Positions 1-6,505 of a DNA stretch of 16,044 bases are shown here, one piece after another. The notes beneath the pieces are model-generated. The model did no database searches. It was not told the origin of the DNA and saw nothing but the letters and a program-made list of their open reading frames with translations. Numbering within the stretch: position 1 is the stretch's first letter; every line of letters starts with the position of its first letter. The DNA comes from Candidatus Margulisiibacteriota bacterium. GTDB lineage: Bacteria; Margulisbacteria; WOR-1; O2-12-FULL-45-9. The DNA lies in the NCBI GenBank assembly GCA_030018645.1, contig JASEHX010000019.1, positions 1-16,044 on the forward strand, read 5' to 3'. The position numbers and the translations under genes were made by a program.

Positions 1-89
1 TCTTCACCATTTGGCGACGACACAAAAAAAATCACTCTACTTTCAATTTCTCAATAATCTGCAATTATATCGTAATCATACAAATTAAA

Positions 90-98
90 TGCTATAAT
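90..98 (+). promoter_or_regulatory. extended -10 promoter for the first operon
   Basis: TATAAT at 93-98 is preceded by TG plus one base (90-92), giving a TGnTATAAT extended -10 box. No good -35 box lies 16-18 bp upstream, as is usual for extended -10 promoters. The expected transcription start, about 7 nt downstream, falls at or within 2 nt of the ATG at 107, so the transcript would be essentially leaderless. The rest of the first 106 bases is AT-rich and shows nothing else I can name. Confidence 0.6.
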
Positions 99-106
99 TA
101 CCACCA

Positions 107-313
107 ATGCAAACCACTAAAGAATTTAATAAATTATTTTTAGAGTTTTTTTCTCGCTCTGCAATAGTTGTCTTTGGTATTGGGATTGTTACGCCTTATG
201 TTGCTGGCAAGTTAACCTTTTCTTTAGCTATTGTTTCAGTTGTTATTATTACCACTTTTATGCTTTGTGCTGCTCTAATTGCATCAAAAATTAGAAATGG
301 AAAGGAGGAATAA
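107..313 (+). CDS. small two-helix membrane protein, unknown function
   Basis: This 68-residue protein is not one I recognise. It has a short polar N-terminus (about 1-15), two hydrophobic segments (about 16-36 and 39-61) that should each cross the membrane, and a basic and acidic tail ending KIRNGKEE. There is no Shine-Dalgarno site before the ATG, but a strong extended -10 box ends 8 nt upstream, which fits leaderless initiation. The next small membrane gene starts 3 nt after this stop, and its Shine-Dalgarno site (AGGAGG) lies within the last codons here, so the two are probably translated together and may act together. No family is proposed. Confidence 0.6.
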   Translation: MQTTKEFNKLFLEFFSRSAIVVFGIGIVTPYVAGKLTFSLAIVSVVIITTFMLCAALIASKIRNGKEE

Positions 314-316
314 AGC

Positions 317-451
317 ATGTTAACAATTACCAACGAAACCGTTATCTATTTTGCTGCTTTTACTGGCACCATTGCTTTTTTAGGGATTTTGGTTACCCTA
401 TTTATTTTATATTCTGATCGTCAACAAATACGCAAACATAAACATGCTTAA
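317..451 (+). CDS. 44-residue single-helix membrane peptide
   Basis: This short gene starts at ATG 317 and stops with TAA at 449-451. An excellent Shine-Dalgarno site (AAAGGAGG, 301-308) sits 8 nt before the start, inside the end of the preceding gene. The protein has a polar start (MLTITNETV), one hydrophobic segment (about residues 9-33) and a basic tail rich in Arg, Lys and His (about 34-44), which predicts one membrane helix with a cytoplasmic positive tail. The combination of strong ribosome site, tight spacing and a sensible membrane topology makes it likely to be real despite its size. I do not recognise a family, and its partner is probably the upstream two-helix protein. Confidence 0.6.
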   Translation: MLTITNETVIYFAAFTGTIAFLGILVTLFILYSDRQQIRKHKHA

Positions 452-464
452 AATTACGATTTAA

Positions 465-1424
465 ATGTACCGCCCAGAAATAAAAGTTTTAGATTGTACC
501 ATAAGAGACGGCGGGTTAATTAATGAGCATCTCTTTGAAGATAAGTTTGTCCGGGCGGTTTATCAAGCGGTTTCTGCTTCCGGTGCCGATTACGTTGAAC
601 TAGGTTACCGAGCTTCCAAAAAATACTTTTCCGCCGATAAGTTTGGCAAAGCCAAATTCTGCACCGAGGAATTCCTGCGCAAGATTACTGAAGGGATCAA
701 TAGTAACACCAAAATTTCCACTATGGTTGACATTGGCCGAGTTGAGCCGGAAGATATCCCATTAAAAAAAGACAGCGTGGTTGATATGGTGCGGGTAGCC
801 TGTTACGTCAAAGATATTGATAAGGCCATTGCCCTAGTCAATCATTGCGCTGATAAGGGCTATGAAACAACTGTCAATATCATGGCTATTTCTACGGCTT
901 TTGAACCCGACCTTGAAGAGGGGTTATCGCAACTGGCCAATTGCCCCCTAAAGGCAGTTTATATTGTTGACAGCTACGGGGCATTATTTTCCGAACAAAT
1001 CCATTATCTAGTAGCACTCTATGCCAAATATTTTAAACCCAAAGGAATTGAAGTAGGCATCCATTGCCATAACAACCAGCAGTTGGGTTTTGCTAACACG
1101 ATTGAAGCCATCCGCAAAGGCGCCAATTTTTTAGATGCTACTATTTACGGCATTGGCCGCGCCGCCGGCAACTGTCCGCTGGAATTATTGCTGGCTTTTC
1201 TGAAAAATCCTAAATTTAAACTTGATCCCATCCTGGAAGTGATTGAAAAAGAATTCCTTCCCCTGCAAAGCAAAATGGAATGGGGGTATATTATTCCTCA
1301 TATGATAACCGGGATCTTAAATCAACATCCACGCGCGGCTATTGCCTTGCGCAACGGCCACAATAAGGACAAATTTGCCGATTTTTACCGCTCGCTGGTT
1401 AATAATGATGTTGAACTGACCTAA
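465..1424 (+). CDS. HMGL-like aldolase domain protein
   Basis: This 319-residue protein belongs to the pyruvate carboxyltransferase/HMG-CoA lyase-like TIM-barrel superfamily. It opens with the hallmark LDCTIRDGG (residues 9-17), which carries the metal-binding Asp and the catalytic Arg. It also has VDSYG (168-172), the HCHNN metal-binding motif (200-204) and a GIGRAAGNCPLE segment near residues 229-240. The ending, with a GYIIPHMITG.LNQHPR pattern, resembles the uncharacterised 'aldolase catalytic domain-containing protein' group rather than isopropylmalate synthase, HMG-CoA lyase or homocitrate synthase. The superfamily makes or breaks C-C bonds next to a keto acid using a divalent metal; the substrate here is unknown. 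No Shine-Dalgarno site is visible before ATG 465. It lies 13 nt after the small membrane gene and is probably co-transcribed with it. Confidence 0.85.
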   Translation: MYRPEIKVLDCTIRDGGLINEHLFEDKFVRAVYQAVSASGADYVELGYRASKKYFSADKFGKAKFCTEEFLRKITEGINSNTKISTMVDIGRVEPEDIPLKKDSVVDMVRVACYVKDIDKAIALVNHCADKGYETTVNIMAISTAFEPDLEEGLSQLANCPLKAVYIVDSYGALFSEQIHYLVALYAKYFKPKGIEVGIHCHNNQQLGFANTIEAIRKGANFLDATIYGIGRAAGNCPLELLLAFLKNPKFKLDPILEVIEKEFLPLQSKMEWGYIIPHMITGILNQHPRAAIALRNGHNKDKFADFYRSLVNNDVELT

Positions 1425-1426
1425 AA

Positions 1427-1502
1427 TCGGGGCAGCGGGATTTGAACCCACGATCTCTACCACCCCAAGGTAGCGCCTTAGACCAAGCTGGGCCATGCCC
1501 CG
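1427..1502 (-). tRNA. tRNA-Pro (anticodon GGG)
   Basis: Read on the minus strand, the segment folds as a complete cloverleaf. It has a 7-bp acceptor stem CGGGGCA/TGCCCCG, a D arm GCC...GGC with GG in the loop, and an anticodon stem CTACC/GGTAG around the 7-base loop TTGGGGT. The anticodon GGG is at 1464-1466. The T arm is GTGGG-TTCGAAT-CCCGC and the discriminator is A (1427). CCA is not encoded. The 3' end is only 2 nt from the stop codon of the convergent aldolase gene. Upstream it is 22 nt from a membrane-protein gene on the same strand, so it may be cut out of that transcript; I see no convincing separate promoter. Confidence 0.95.
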
Positions 1503-1524
1503 ATTTTTATAGAAAAATCAACCT

Positions 1525-1917
1525 CTAAAGATCAGGAAATAAAACCGCCACAATCGGCAAAAGGGACATCATCCATAAAAACAAGGCAAATAGCATCCCT
1601 AAAACTGCCCATATTTTTGCCGCTAATCCCGTATACCGTTCGCCCCAGCCGCGTTTTCCCATGACAAGGATATCTTGTTTGTAAAAACCAATAATACAAG
1701 CCATAAGAAACCAACCCCAATATCCGCTAACCATAGCAAAATAAGGAAAAATCGTTAAAATCATCACAAAGCGTATTAACAAAATCGGTGTCTGCGCAAA
1801 AACGGCTAGCAGGAAAATAATAAGAACAGTAATGACGAAAAGCAAGGTGGCGATGTAAGCGGTCAAACGGCATTTATTTTTGATATTTTCTAATTTTGCA
1901 TTCATGTTGTTATTCAT
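1525..1917 (-). CDS. small integral membrane protein, unknown function
   Basis: The protein is about 130 residues (137 if the earlier in-frame ATG at 1938 is used) and unrecognised. After a polar, Asn- and Lys-rich N-terminus it has three or four hydrophobic segments: one long stretch ending AVFAQT, a second around the ILLIRFVMILTIFPYF region, a third around GWFLMACIIGFY, and a C-terminal AVLGMLFALFLWMMSLLPIV. I chose ATG 1917 because GGAGGT from the end of the DUF2905 gene lies about 10 nt before it, whereas ATG 1938 has no ribosome site. A longer start would overlap the upstream gene by 13 nt. It follows DUF2905 and precedes the tRNA, probably in one transcript. Confidence 0.6.
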   Translation of the reverse strand: MNNNMNAKLENIKNKCRLTAYIATLLFVITVLIIFLLAVFAQTPILLIRFVMILTIFPYFAMVSGYWGWFLMACIIGFYKQDILVMGKRGWGERYTGLAAKIWAVLGMLFALFLWMMSLLPIVAVLFPDL

Positions 1918-1925
1918 ATTTTTTA

Positions 1926-2147
1926 CTACCTCCGCCATATGATATTCAGTAAAAAAGTTAGTACCAAGCTGACAATGATCATGGTGGTAATCGGCACAAA
2001 GATTGTCAGCCCTTCGCGTTTGTAAATAATATCCCCCGGTAATTTGCCAAACCAGGGAACCTTGGCCGCAAGCATGAAGAACCCTCCGGCCAAAACCAGC
2101 AGGATCCCAATGTAAAGCAACATCTTGCCAATTGATTCTACGGCCAT
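1926..2147 (-). CDS. DUF2905 family small membrane protein
   Basis: This 73-residue protein has the layout of DUF2905. It has an N-terminal hydrophobic segment (about residues 8-27), a short conserved loop with WFGKLPGDI (about 32-40) and a second hydrophobic segment (about 47-69) ending in IIWRR. The LGKLPGD-type loop is the family signature as I remember it. The family's function is unknown. The ATG follows the tonB stop codon directly with no spacer, and GAGG in the last tonB codons can serve as the ribosome site, so translation is probably coupled. The last codons provide GGAGG for the next gene. Confidence 0.8.
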   Translation of the reverse strand: MAVESIGKMLLYIGILLVLAGGFFMLAAKVPWFGKLPGDIIYKREGLTIFVPITTMIIVSLVLTFLLNIIWRR

Positions 2148-2657
2148 CTACTCTACCTCAAACCTTACCGGCACTTCCAAACAACTGGCCACTGCCGCCC
2201 CACCCTGCCTGGCGGGCTCAAATTGCCATTGCGCCACAGCCTTTGCCGCTGATTCGTCAAATTCGGCAACGCCGGAAGAAGTCTTTACCTCAACCTTTTC
2301 TGGAGCGCCAGCTTTGCTAACAAAGATCGATAATAAAGTGGTACCTGTTAGGCCTCGTTCCAATGCTAAAGCCGGGTATTGCGGTAGAATCTGGCAAGTA
2401 ATCCTAGGCGGAAAAATCGGCAAAGGAGTTGCATTGATAGGTGAAAGAGGCGCCGGCTGCGAAATGGAAATGGATTTAGGAGCAGAAATTGATTGGGGAA
2501 TAGCAATTGATTTGGTAACATTTAGCTCTTCCTCCACAAAGATAGGTGTTTCTGCCGGGGGCAAAGAGACTATTGGCTTAGCAATTAATAGACTACCAAC
2601 CAATGCCGTAGCCAAAAGCAAACTGATATTGATCAAACTTAATTTATATATTTGCAT
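2148..2657 (-). CDS. tonB: TonB family energy transducer
   Basis: This 169-residue protein has the TonB plan in a short form. There is one N-terminal membrane anchor (about residues 5-28), a Pro/Ser/Ile-rich periplasmic spacer with repeated P-S-I patterns (about 30-85), and a C-terminal TonB domain (about 88-169). The C-terminal domain carries the characteristic PQYPALALERGLTGT start and a W-x-F-EPA motif near residue 145. TonB passes the energy of the inner-membrane proton gradient (through ExbB/ExbD, not in this window) to outer-membrane receptors by contacting their TonB box. A TonB-dependent receptor gene lies upstream on the same strand, separated only by a toxin-antitoxin-like pair. A strong AGGAGGG ribosome site precedes the ATG. 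Confidence 0.88.
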   Translation of the reverse strand: MQIYKLSLINISLLLATALVGSLLIAKPIVSLPPAETPIFVEEELNVTKSIAIPQSISAPKSISISQPAPLSPINATPLPIFPPRITCQILPQYPALALERGLTGTTLLSIFVSKAGAPEKVEVKTSSGVAEFDESAAKAVAQWQFEPARQGGAAVASCLEVPVRFEVE

Positions 2658-2666
2658 GATTCCCTC

Positions 2667-3008
2667 CTATAAAATCCCCTTGTTTATTAATCCTTTGTAT
2701 GTTTCAAATAAAAAGTCTCTTAATAACACCTCCTCTTCAAACAGGTGTTTAGATGGGTTTTCCCAAGGATGTTTATGCCAGCGTCCCCCATCACTATCCC
2801 GACCAAAAATCCTTTGACCATCCAATATTACTACATAATTCTTTAAGTTTTTCCTAAAATTGGCATATATTTGGACAAAACAAGTTCTAGTGATATCAAG
2901 TTTTATCTTTACAGTGTTATTGGTTTCGTTAAGAACTGTGCAATTGCAAAAACAGCCAATTTCTTGGCTCAGCTTTATAATTTCATCTTTAAATTTCGCT
3001 AATGACAT
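2667..3008 (-). CDS. probable toxin of a two-gene TA module (TumE-like)
   Basis: This 113-residue soluble protein has an N-terminal helix (about 1-20), a beta-rich middle (residues about 22-70) and a conserved-looking stretch RIFGRDSDGGRWHKHPWENP (about 66-85) with clustered His, Trp and Pro. A D..G/WH.HP motif after several strands is reminiscent of TumE-type toxin proteins. That assignment rests on pattern memory and is only tentative. Its start lies 4 nt after the stop of a 97-residue partner gene, in the usual antitoxin-first order, with only a weak ribosome site, so it probably relies on coupled translation. It could instead be an uncharacterised two-gene unit that is not a TA system. 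Confidence 0.5.
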   Translation of the reverse strand: MSLAKFKDEIIKLSQEIGCFCNCTVLNETNNTVKIKLDITRTCFVQIYANFRKNLKNYVVILDGQRIFGRDSDGGRWHKHPWENPSKHLFEEEVLLRDFLFETYKGLINKGIL

Positions 3009-3012
3009 CGAT

Positions 3013-3306
3013 TTAGTGGCATCCCAGCAGTTTCAAGTCTTTTGCAATAGTTTTAGCTCCATCAACCGCCTGGTCCCAATTATGATAATCTTCTTCCACC
3101 TCTAAAGAATACTTCCTTTTAGCGATAATTTTTTTTCTCTCAAATTCCACAAAAGACATTTTGTATTTTCTAGACAAAATATAATCAATATACCTATGAG
3201 CCGCTAACCGTCTTCGCAATTCCGCTTTCAAACTTTCATCGATTAATTCTTCTTTGCTTAGATCAAAATCTTTGGCAATTTTATCAAACAGTTTTGCTGG
3301 AACCAT
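3013..3306 (-). CDS. probable antitoxin partner
   Basis: This 97-residue, charged, mainly helical protein contains a helix rich in Arg, Lys and Glu (about 24-40, KAELRRRLAAHRYIDYIL). A second conserved-looking segment is VEEDYHNWDQAVDGAK (about 70-85), with aromatic and acidic residues that could wrap a toxin. It is upstream of and nearly fused to the probable toxin gene (4-nt gap), as antitoxins usually are. It has its own promoter inside the end of the receptor gene and a strong ribosome site (AGGAGGG, 7 nt before ATG 3306). No clear DNA-binding fold is visible, so self-regulation is unproven. The antitoxin role is inferred from arrangement and size. Confidence 0.5.
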   Translation of the reverse strand: MVPAKLFDKIAKDFDLSKEELIDESLKAELRRRLAAHRYIDYILSRKYKMSFVEFERKKIIAKRKYSLEVEEDYHNWDQAVDGAKTIAKDLKLLGCH

Positions 3307-3328
3307 GTTTTTCCCTCCTATTTACACT

Positions 3329-3357
3329 ATTCTATTACAAATCCCAGTTAATGCCAA
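3329..3357 (-). promoter_or_regulatory. sigma70-like promoter for the toxin-antitoxin pair
   Basis: On the minus strand TTGGCA (3352-3357) and TAGAAT (3329-3334) are separated by exactly 17 bp, each matching 5 of 6 consensus bases. The -35 box lies in the last codons of the receptor gene and the -10 box just after its stop codon. Transcription would start about 15 nt before ATG 3306, leaving room for the AGGAGGG ribosome site. The pair, and perhaps tonB behind it, can therefore be expressed separately from the receptor. Confidence 0.6.
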
Positions 3358-5332
3358 CTGTAATACTCCTTCCCGGCATGGGGTATTCTAGGATGGCAAA
3401 AGTAATTGGATGGTAGCCGATCGCTTCGGCATAACCGCCGTTAAAAAGGTTGTTGATCTTGGCATTGATTATAACTACATTGATCTTTTTTGACCAAGTC
3501 GCATCCACCACCGTATACGGATTTAATTTTATCGTGTTGCCGGCATCGGCAAATCTTTCCCCCACATATTTGGCAATTAACGCCGCATTCCCAAGCCGGC
3601 CGCTGGAATCCACTCCTAAATTAAGCTTGGTCCGCGGGGAATAAGGAACATCCTTTCCAATATTGGCTGTTGTTACATCTTCTTTATCGACCGCCGTCTG
3701 GAAAGTGGCGTTAGCGAACAAATTAAAACCAATAAATTTTGTCATTATCCTGGTTTTATATTCAAAATCAGCCCCGGTCACTTCCACCCGCCCGGCGTTT
3801 CTCGCTTGGGTAATAAAAGTGGTGGGACTAAACTCCCACAAAATTTGATCGGTTATCTGCCGCGCAAAAAAACTGCAGCCAAATAAAGAATCGCGGCCAA
3901 AATATTTATTCCCGCCCATTTGCAATCCAATCGATTTTTCAGATCGAAGGTTGGCATCCCCATACATCAACCAAAGCGGATCATTCCAATAGAGCTCATT
4001 TAAGGTTGGCGCTTTCATGGCCGTGGCAAGGCTGCCAAAAAGCTTCCAATCATTCGCCGAATTTAAGCTTAATCCAATCCTTGGGCTAATGGACTGGCCG
4101 GCGGTGGAATGCTGGTCTACCCGCAAGCCAACGCTCATGGCAACTGGGCCTTGCTCTACCTCCTGATTAGCAAATAACGCCCATTCATTAACTTGGTGAT
4201 TGCCAATCGCCGAGCTTTGTCCGCTATTTTCTCGATATTCCAATCCTAACCCTAATACGCTATCCCCTAACAAATGGATATTATCTTGCAAGTTAATACC
4301 GTTTTGCGCGGTCCAATATGCGTAGTTAGTCGCGTAATATACATCTTGATATTTTTGGTCGGTTGTGTTTTGCCAAAGCTTAGCCGTGATATCAGAATTC
4401 CCTAAGGTATTCCAGTATTCCGCCGCCAAATTAATGTTCTTGTCCTGCTGGCGATTATTGGGCGTTGAGGCGGAAGTAGGATCGGCGGCACTATTGGGGA
4501 CGCCAGGAATGCCTTTGTCATCCGCAAAATAGCTGGCAGATAGATTGAAGGCGCCAAAATTGTGTCCAAACGACTTATTAACGGAAAAATTTTGGCTCCC
4601 AAAATCACTGTTTTGCCTAAAACCATTCAATTGATCATAGGAAGCGGTAAAAAATAAATTATCATTGCCGTAAACATATTTAACAATCTTATCGGCAAAC
4701 GAACCGTAATCCGCTTCTAATACTTGCGTCGGTTCTTTCACGCTTTTTTGGGTAATTATATTAATGACGCCGCCGACGGCATCCGAACCATATAATGAAG
4801 ATAAGGGAGCCGTGACAATTTCAATTTTTTCAACATTGTCCAATAAAAGTCCTGCCATGTCTACCGTTCCCAGCAAGGGGGAATTGATGCGACAGCCGTC
4901 AACCAGGACCAAGACCTCTTCCGCGTTAGCCCCTTTAATCCTAGCTGTATTCAATGCCCCTTTGCCGCCAACCGAATATATATCGACCCCTTGCGCCATC
5001 CGCAAAGCATCAGCCACCGTTTCAGCCCCAAACATTTTGGCCTTATCGGCCTTGATGACTGAAACATTCCAAGGGGAGCGGGACCTTAACTGAGGCATGC
5101 GAGAGGCAGTAACAACTACCTCATCTGCATAAAAGTGGGGAACCTCGTCGGCAAATGACAAATGACAAATGACAAATGACAAATTAAGGAACAAAAAATA
5201 TCTAAAAAAAGCCCTCACCCCACTGATGATAAACCTCCCCCCCCTCTCCCACTGGGAGAGGGGTGATTCGCAATAAGTTAACGGGGTGAGGGATATTAGA
5301 TTTTGATCTTTGACCGTTGACTTTTCGTTCAT
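3335..5332 (-). CDS. TonB-dependent outer-membrane receptor (BtuB-like)
   Basis: This 665-residue receptor should form a 22-strand barrel closed by a plug and import a scarce nutrient using TonB energy. The hydrophobic signal core (about residues 42-60) ends at a likely cleavage site HLSFA|DEV, followed by a TonB box DEVVVTASR. The plug carries DALRMAQGVDI, VLVLVDGCRIN and the hallmark YGSDAVGGVINIIT. The barrel runs to the C-terminus (VGINWDL). The overall look is BtuB/CirA-like, so cobalamin or an iron chelate is possible, but the substrate cannot be fixed and I see no cobalamin riboswitch. The N-terminus is odd: residues 14-41 are encoded by a palindromic repeat and the signal core partly by a 7-bp tandem repeat. 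ATG 5332 is supported by AAGGAG 7 nt upstream. Confidence 0.9.
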   Translation of the reverse strand: MNEKSTVKDQNLISLTPLTYCESPLSQWERGGRFIISGVRAFFRYFLFLNLSFVICHLSFADEVPHFYADEVVVTASRMPQLRSRSPWNVSVIKADKAKMFGAETVADALRMAQGVDIYSVGGKGALNTARIKGANAEEVLVLVDGCRINSPLLGTVDMAGLLLDNVEKIEIVTAPLSSLYGSDAVGGVINIITQKSVKEPTQVLEADYGSFADKIVKYVYGNDNLFFTASYDQLNGFRQNSDFGSQNFSVNKSFGHNFGAFNLSASYFADDKGIPGVPNSAADPTSASTPNNRQQDKNINLAAEYWNTLGNSDITAKLWQNTTDQKYQDVYYATNYAYWTAQNGINLQDNIHLLGDSVLGLGLEYRENSGQSSAIGNHQVNEWALFANQEVEQGPVAMSVGLRVDQHSTAGQSISPRIGLSLNSANDWKLFGSLATAMKAPTLNELYWNDPLWLMYGDANLRSEKSIGLQMGGNKYFGRDSLFGCSFFARQITDQILWEFSPTTFITQARNAGRVEVTGADFEYKTRIMTKFIGFNLFANATFQTAVDKEDVTTANIGKDVPYSPRTKLNLGVDSSGRLGNAALIAKYVGERFADAGNTIKLNPYTVVDATWSKKINVVIINAKINNLFNGGYAEAIGYHPITFAILEYPMPGRSITVGINWDL
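5153..5184. repeat. 7-bp tandem repeat (AAATGAC)n in the receptor signal peptide
   Basis: AAATGAC is repeated four times perfectly, plus four further bases. On the coding (minus) strand it gives the repeated peptide pattern SFVICHLSF within the hydrophobic core of the receptor's signal peptide. Because 7 is not a multiple of 3, gain or loss of one unit would put the receptor gene out of frame. Confidence 0.9.
5212..5292. repeat. palindromic repeat copy A, in frame in the receptor gene
   Basis: This 81-bp element has perfect 10-bp terminal inverted repeats CCCTCACCCC (5212-5221) and GGGGTGAGGG (5283-5292). The inner hairpin is CCCCTCTCCC (5241-5250) / GGGAGAGGGG (5254-5263) with a 3-base loop. 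Its length equals 27 codons, and it is read without a stop as receptor residues 14-41, including SPLSQWERGG and SGVR. It sits directly before the signal-peptide core. Confidence 0.9.
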
Positions 5333-5362
5333 CTCTATACTCCTTTCAATTTAAGTATAGAG
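5333..5362 (-). promoter_or_regulatory. RNA hairpin overlapping the receptor ribosome site
   Basis: CTCTATACT (5333-5341) and AGTATAGAG (5354-5362) form a perfect 9-bp inverted repeat with a 12-base loop, ending immediately before ATG 5332. In the receptor mRNA the Shine-Dalgarno sequence AAGGAG straddles the loop and the 3' arm, so folding would partly hide it. This suggests translational control, but no ligand-binding domain is recognisable in the 81-nt spacer. Confidence 0.5.
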
Positions 5363-5413
5363 CTTTCGGGATCACTCTTTTCCGTCAAGGCAGGGCTGGA
5401 ACCTGCTAGTTAA

Positions 5414-6103
5414 CTACTCTCTCTCCCGCTGAGTATCTTGAGCGGAAATTACGATTACAATTTCACCTTTTACCATTCTACCAACAAAGTGGGTGATCAC
5501 CTCCCTCGCTGTCCCGCGGACAGTCTCTTCAAATTTTTTAGTCAGCTCACGGCAAACGGCTAACGGCCGCTCACCGAAGATGTTTTTAATCTCTTCAAGC
5601 GTTTTTAGAAGCCTATACGGCGACTCATAGATAATAATGGTTTTATTTTCTTTTTGCAAGGCCGTTAATTCTCTGCGCTTTTTTCCTGGCTTCTTATGTA
5701 AAAACCCGACAAAAATAAATTCATCCGTCGGCAAACCGGAAACCGACAATGCCGTTATGGCCGCTGATGGTCCGGGGATTGCTTCGACCCTGATATTCTG
5801 ATTCACTGATTCTCTGATAAGCTCATACCCCGGATCGGATATCCCCGGTGTTCCTGAATCAGACACCAGAACAATATTTTTACCCTGTTGAAGCAAATTA
5901 ATAAGGTACTGCGTTTTGGATTTAATATTAAATTTATGGTATGCGGTCAACGGAGTATTAATTTGATAGTGATTGAGCAAAATTTTGGTCTGGCGGGTGT
6001 CTTCGGCGGCAATTAAATCAACTTCTGCAAGGATCCTCACGGCCCGATAAGTTACATCTTCCAGATTTCCAATGGGGGTGGCAACCACAAACAAGGTAGA
6101 CAT
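5414..6103 (-). CDS. rsmI: 16S rRNA (cytidine1402-2'-O)-methyltransferase RsmI
   Basis: RsmI methylates the ribose of C1402 in the decoding centre of 16S rRNA, using S-adenosylmethionine. The tetrapyrrole-methylase fold is evident: VATPIGNLEDVTYRA (residues 7-21), IAAEDTRQTKILL (32-44), VSDSGTPGISDPGYELI (80-96), IPGPSAAITALSVSGLPTDEF (109-129) and YESPYRLLKTLEEI (about 155-168). At 229 residues it is shorter than the common ~280-residue form and stops soon after the methylase domain, so the C-terminal extension seen in E. coli RsmI is missing. The start codon overlaps the bactofilin stop (TAATG) with no ribosome site of its own, implying coupled translation. The last gene of the tight six-gene block, it lies 81 nt before the receptor gene. 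Confidence 0.93.
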   Translation of the reverse strand: MSTLFVVATPIGNLEDVTYRAVRILAEVDLIAAEDTRQTKILLNHYQINTPLTAYHKFNIKSKTQYLINLLQQGKNIVLVSDSGTPGISDPGYELIRESVNQNIRVEAIPGPSAAITALSVSGLPTDEFIFVGFLHKKPGKKRRELTALQKENKTIIIYESPYRLLKTLEEIKNIFGERPLAVCRELTKKFEETVRGTAREVITHFVGRMVKGEIVIVISAQDTQRERE

Positions 6104-6504
6104 TAGGCGGCCGGATCCAATTCCTGTATACTGGCATCATCAGGACTTACAACTTGAACTTTGCCGCAATAAGAAGATCCTTCTTCTATGACAATCTTCC
6201 CGCCGGTGATGTCGCCATGCACCCGGCCGGTCTTATTGATTTCTAGTAAATGCACAGCCGTGATATTCCCGTCCACTTTCCCGGAAACAAGAATGTGCCC
6301 GCCCTGGATCTCGCCAACGACTTTACTGCCCGGCGCCAGGATAAGTTCCCCTTCGGTTTTGATCTTTCCTTCAAACTCGCCGTTGATGCTTACCCCGCCC
6401 TGGGCAACAATTTCCCCTTTAAACTTGGCCTTGCCGCCAATAATGGTGTCCACCGGCCCATGTGATACAGTGTTTTGCTCTCTCTCAAAGTTAAATAAAC
6501 CCAT
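6103..6504 (-). CDS. bactofilin (polymer-forming cytoskeletal protein)
   Basis: This 133-residue protein consists almost entirely of short repeating hydrophobic/Gly turns (residues about 20-115). Examples are VDTIIGGKAKFKGEI, GGVSINGEFEGKI, GELILAPGSKVVGEI and GHILVSGKVDGNI. This is the right-handed beta-helix of bactofilins, with short disordered ends (MGLFNFERE at the start, an acidic tail ending LDPAA). Bactofilins polymerise without nucleotide at the inner membrane and localise cell-wall enzymes. The neighbouring upstream gene encodes an M23 peptidase only 1 nt away, the classic partnership (compare CcmA with Csd1 in Helicobacter). GGAG, 7 nt before the ATG, lies in the end of the peptidase gene. 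The product probably shapes the cell by positioning that peptidase. Confidence 0.92.
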   Translation of the reverse strand: MGLFNFEREQNTVSHGPVDTIIGGKAKFKGEIVAQGGVSINGEFEGKIKTEGELILAPGSKVVGEIQGGHILVSGKVDGNITAVHLLEINKTGRVHGDITGGKIVIEEGSSYCGKVQVVSPDDASIQELDPAA

Positions 6505-6505
6505 A

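Noticed and set aside
1503..1545. separate promoter for tRNA-Pro
   Set aside because: A TATAAA lies 3-9 nt before the tRNA but no -35 box stands at a suitable distance, and the position is too close to the mature 5' end.
2125..2817. 230-residue open frame on the plus strand
   Set aside because: It runs antisense across tonB and the probable toxin gene, has low-complexity Ser/Ala/Pro composition and no ribosome site, while the minus-strand genes show clear families and starts.
5390..5406. terminator after rsmI
   Set aside because: A 5-bp stem without a following run of T on the coding strand does not make a convincing intrinsic terminator.
5333..5413. cobalamin or preQ1 riboswitch upstream of the receptor
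   Set aside because: The 81-nt spacer is too short for a cobalamin riboswitch, and the GCAGG...CCTGC hairpin at 5390-5406 lacks the conserved A-rich tail of preQ1-I. Only the hairpin at the ribosome site is supported.
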